Source: Acidobacteriota bacterium
GTDB lineage: Bacteria > Acidobacteriota > Blastocatellia > UBA7656
NCBI GenBank assembly: GCA_038040445.1
Contig: JBBPIG010000016.1
Span: 91,767-155,766, forward strand
DNA length: 64,000 bases
Direction: 5' to 3'
In this document: piece by piece, positions 63,490-64,000 of the stretch
How positions within the stretch are numbered: the first letter of the stretch is position 1
Layout of the letters: each line of letters opens with the position of its first letter
Program-made: the position numbers and the translations under genes
The notes under the pieces: generated by a model
Told to the model about the DNA's origin: nothing
Seen by the model: only the letters and a program-made list of their open reading frames with translations
The model's database searches: none

Positions 63490-64000
63490 CTATTCGCATC
63501 TGAGTGCAACGACCGGATCGACCTTTGTGGCCCTGTACGTCGGCAGAAGACATGCGAGCACTGCAACCGTCGCCAGCGATAACGCGGTGACGCAAAGCGT
63601 TCCAGCGTCCGTCGGTTCTAGATCGAAGAGCAAGCTAGACATCAAGCGCGTCAACGCAATCGAACAGGCCACGCCAATCCCTACTCCGATCGCTGTCAGC
63701 ATTAGGCCACTTCTTATGACCAATCTGAAAATATCACTTCGTCCGGCACCAAGAGCCATTCGAATCCCCATCTCGCGGGTGCGTTGAGATGCGGAGTAAC
63801 TCATCACACTGTAAGTTCCACCCATCGCGAGAACGACGGCGATAATGGCGAAGACTCCTAACACCAGAAGAATGAGCCGTCGCTGCGCCGTCGACTCGTC
63901 CAGCCGCCGATCCATAGTTTTGATGTCGTAAATTGGAAGATCGCGATCCAAGGCCTTGACTGCGGCCTGCACGGCAGGAACAACTAGCAGTGGGTCATCC
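63490..64000 (-). CDS. MacB/FtsX-type ABC transporter permease, C-terminal part, runs off the right edge
   Basis: The last ~170 residues of a permease of the MacB-like family; the reading frame is open to the end of the window on the minus strand. It shows the end of a MacB-type periplasmic domain (VKALDRDLPIYDIKTMDRRL), then three transmembrane helices with the conserved cytoplasmic loop SASQRTREMGIRMALGAGRS and a final TYRATKVDPVVALRCE. In Acidobacteriota such permeases often occur as long two-domain proteins with an N-terminal MacB domain; the substrate is unknown. Confidence 0.92.
   Translation of the reverse strand, partial: DDPLLVVPAVQAAVKALDRDLPIYDIKTMDRRLDESTAQRRLILLVLGVFAIIAVVLAMGGTYSVMSYSASQRTREMGIRMALGAGRSDIFRLVIRSGLMLTAIGVGIGVACSIALTRLMSSLLFDLEPTDAGTLCVTALSLATVAVLACLLPTYRATKVDPVVALRCE

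Overview
The window looks like a chromosomal segment of an Acidobacteriota bacterium, most likely of the Blastocatellia type. This rests on family content, not on a marker gene: two very large Oar-type TonB-dependent receptors with an N-terminal carboxypeptidase-regulatory domain, two secreted proteins built from the same domain, a VWFA-related secreted protein of the acidobacterial kind, an N-terminally extended Hfq-like protein, and intergenic spaces full of palindromic and 7-bp-period repeats. No rRNA, tRNA, CRISPR array, phage gene or transposase was seen.

Region 1 (1-5390) is an integron gene-cassette array read on the minus strand. Six good attC sites and one more degenerate one separate small cassettes. 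For most cassettes the core box at the 5' end matches the R'' box of the cassette's own attC, which is what excision and reinsertion as a circle requires. There is no integrase in the window, so it is a CALIN-type array or the distal part of an integron lying beyond the left edge. The array carries a TIR-domain protein with a Cys/His N-terminus, an isoprenylcysteine-methyltransferase-like membrane enzyme and several small unknown proteins.

Region 2 (5588-21449) is housekeeping: a DUF885 metallohydrolase, proC, a fused aroD-aroE, two secreted carboxypeptidase-regulatory proteins, a peroxiredoxin with an in-frame TGA where the peroxidatic cysteine belongs (a probable selenoprotein), a TPR-thioredoxin protein, a gamma-carbonic anhydrase, a duplicated four-helix-bundle gene, hisS and aspS.

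Region 3 (21823-34137) holds the two TonB receptors, each ending in a rho-independent terminator, with a TPR protein, a lipoprotein and a VWA protein between them.

Region 4 (34204-46063) contains a minus-strand lutA-lutB-lutC-trpE run behind a truncated phytanoyl-CoA-dioxygenase-like gene, an rpoD-type sigma factor with a visible promoter, an unusual sigma54-type AAA+ regulator split by an in-frame TAG, and alkB.

Region 5 (46158-61672) has recO, a secreted tyrosine phosphatase, larE, an enoyl-CoA hydratase, lemA, hflX, an Hfq-like gene, pdxA, a TolB-like beta-propeller, a quinone oxidoreductase, a radical SAM enzyme and a Tat-exported threonine-aldolase-like enzyme.

Region 6 (61747-63246) is a run of decaying genes: a frameshifted Phd-type antitoxin, an interrupted small ORF, a frameshifted retropepsin-like protease, a fragment of a radical SAM paralogue and the tail of an endonuclease/exonuclease/phosphatase. 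A MacB/FtsX permease runs off the right edge.

The two observations most worth following are the probable selenocysteine peroxiredoxin (14517-14984, with a hand-folded bSECIS-like hairpin) and the integrase-less cassette array carrying a TIR protein. A third theme is repeats built from 7-bp words that sit against gene 3' ends and often supply the stop codon.
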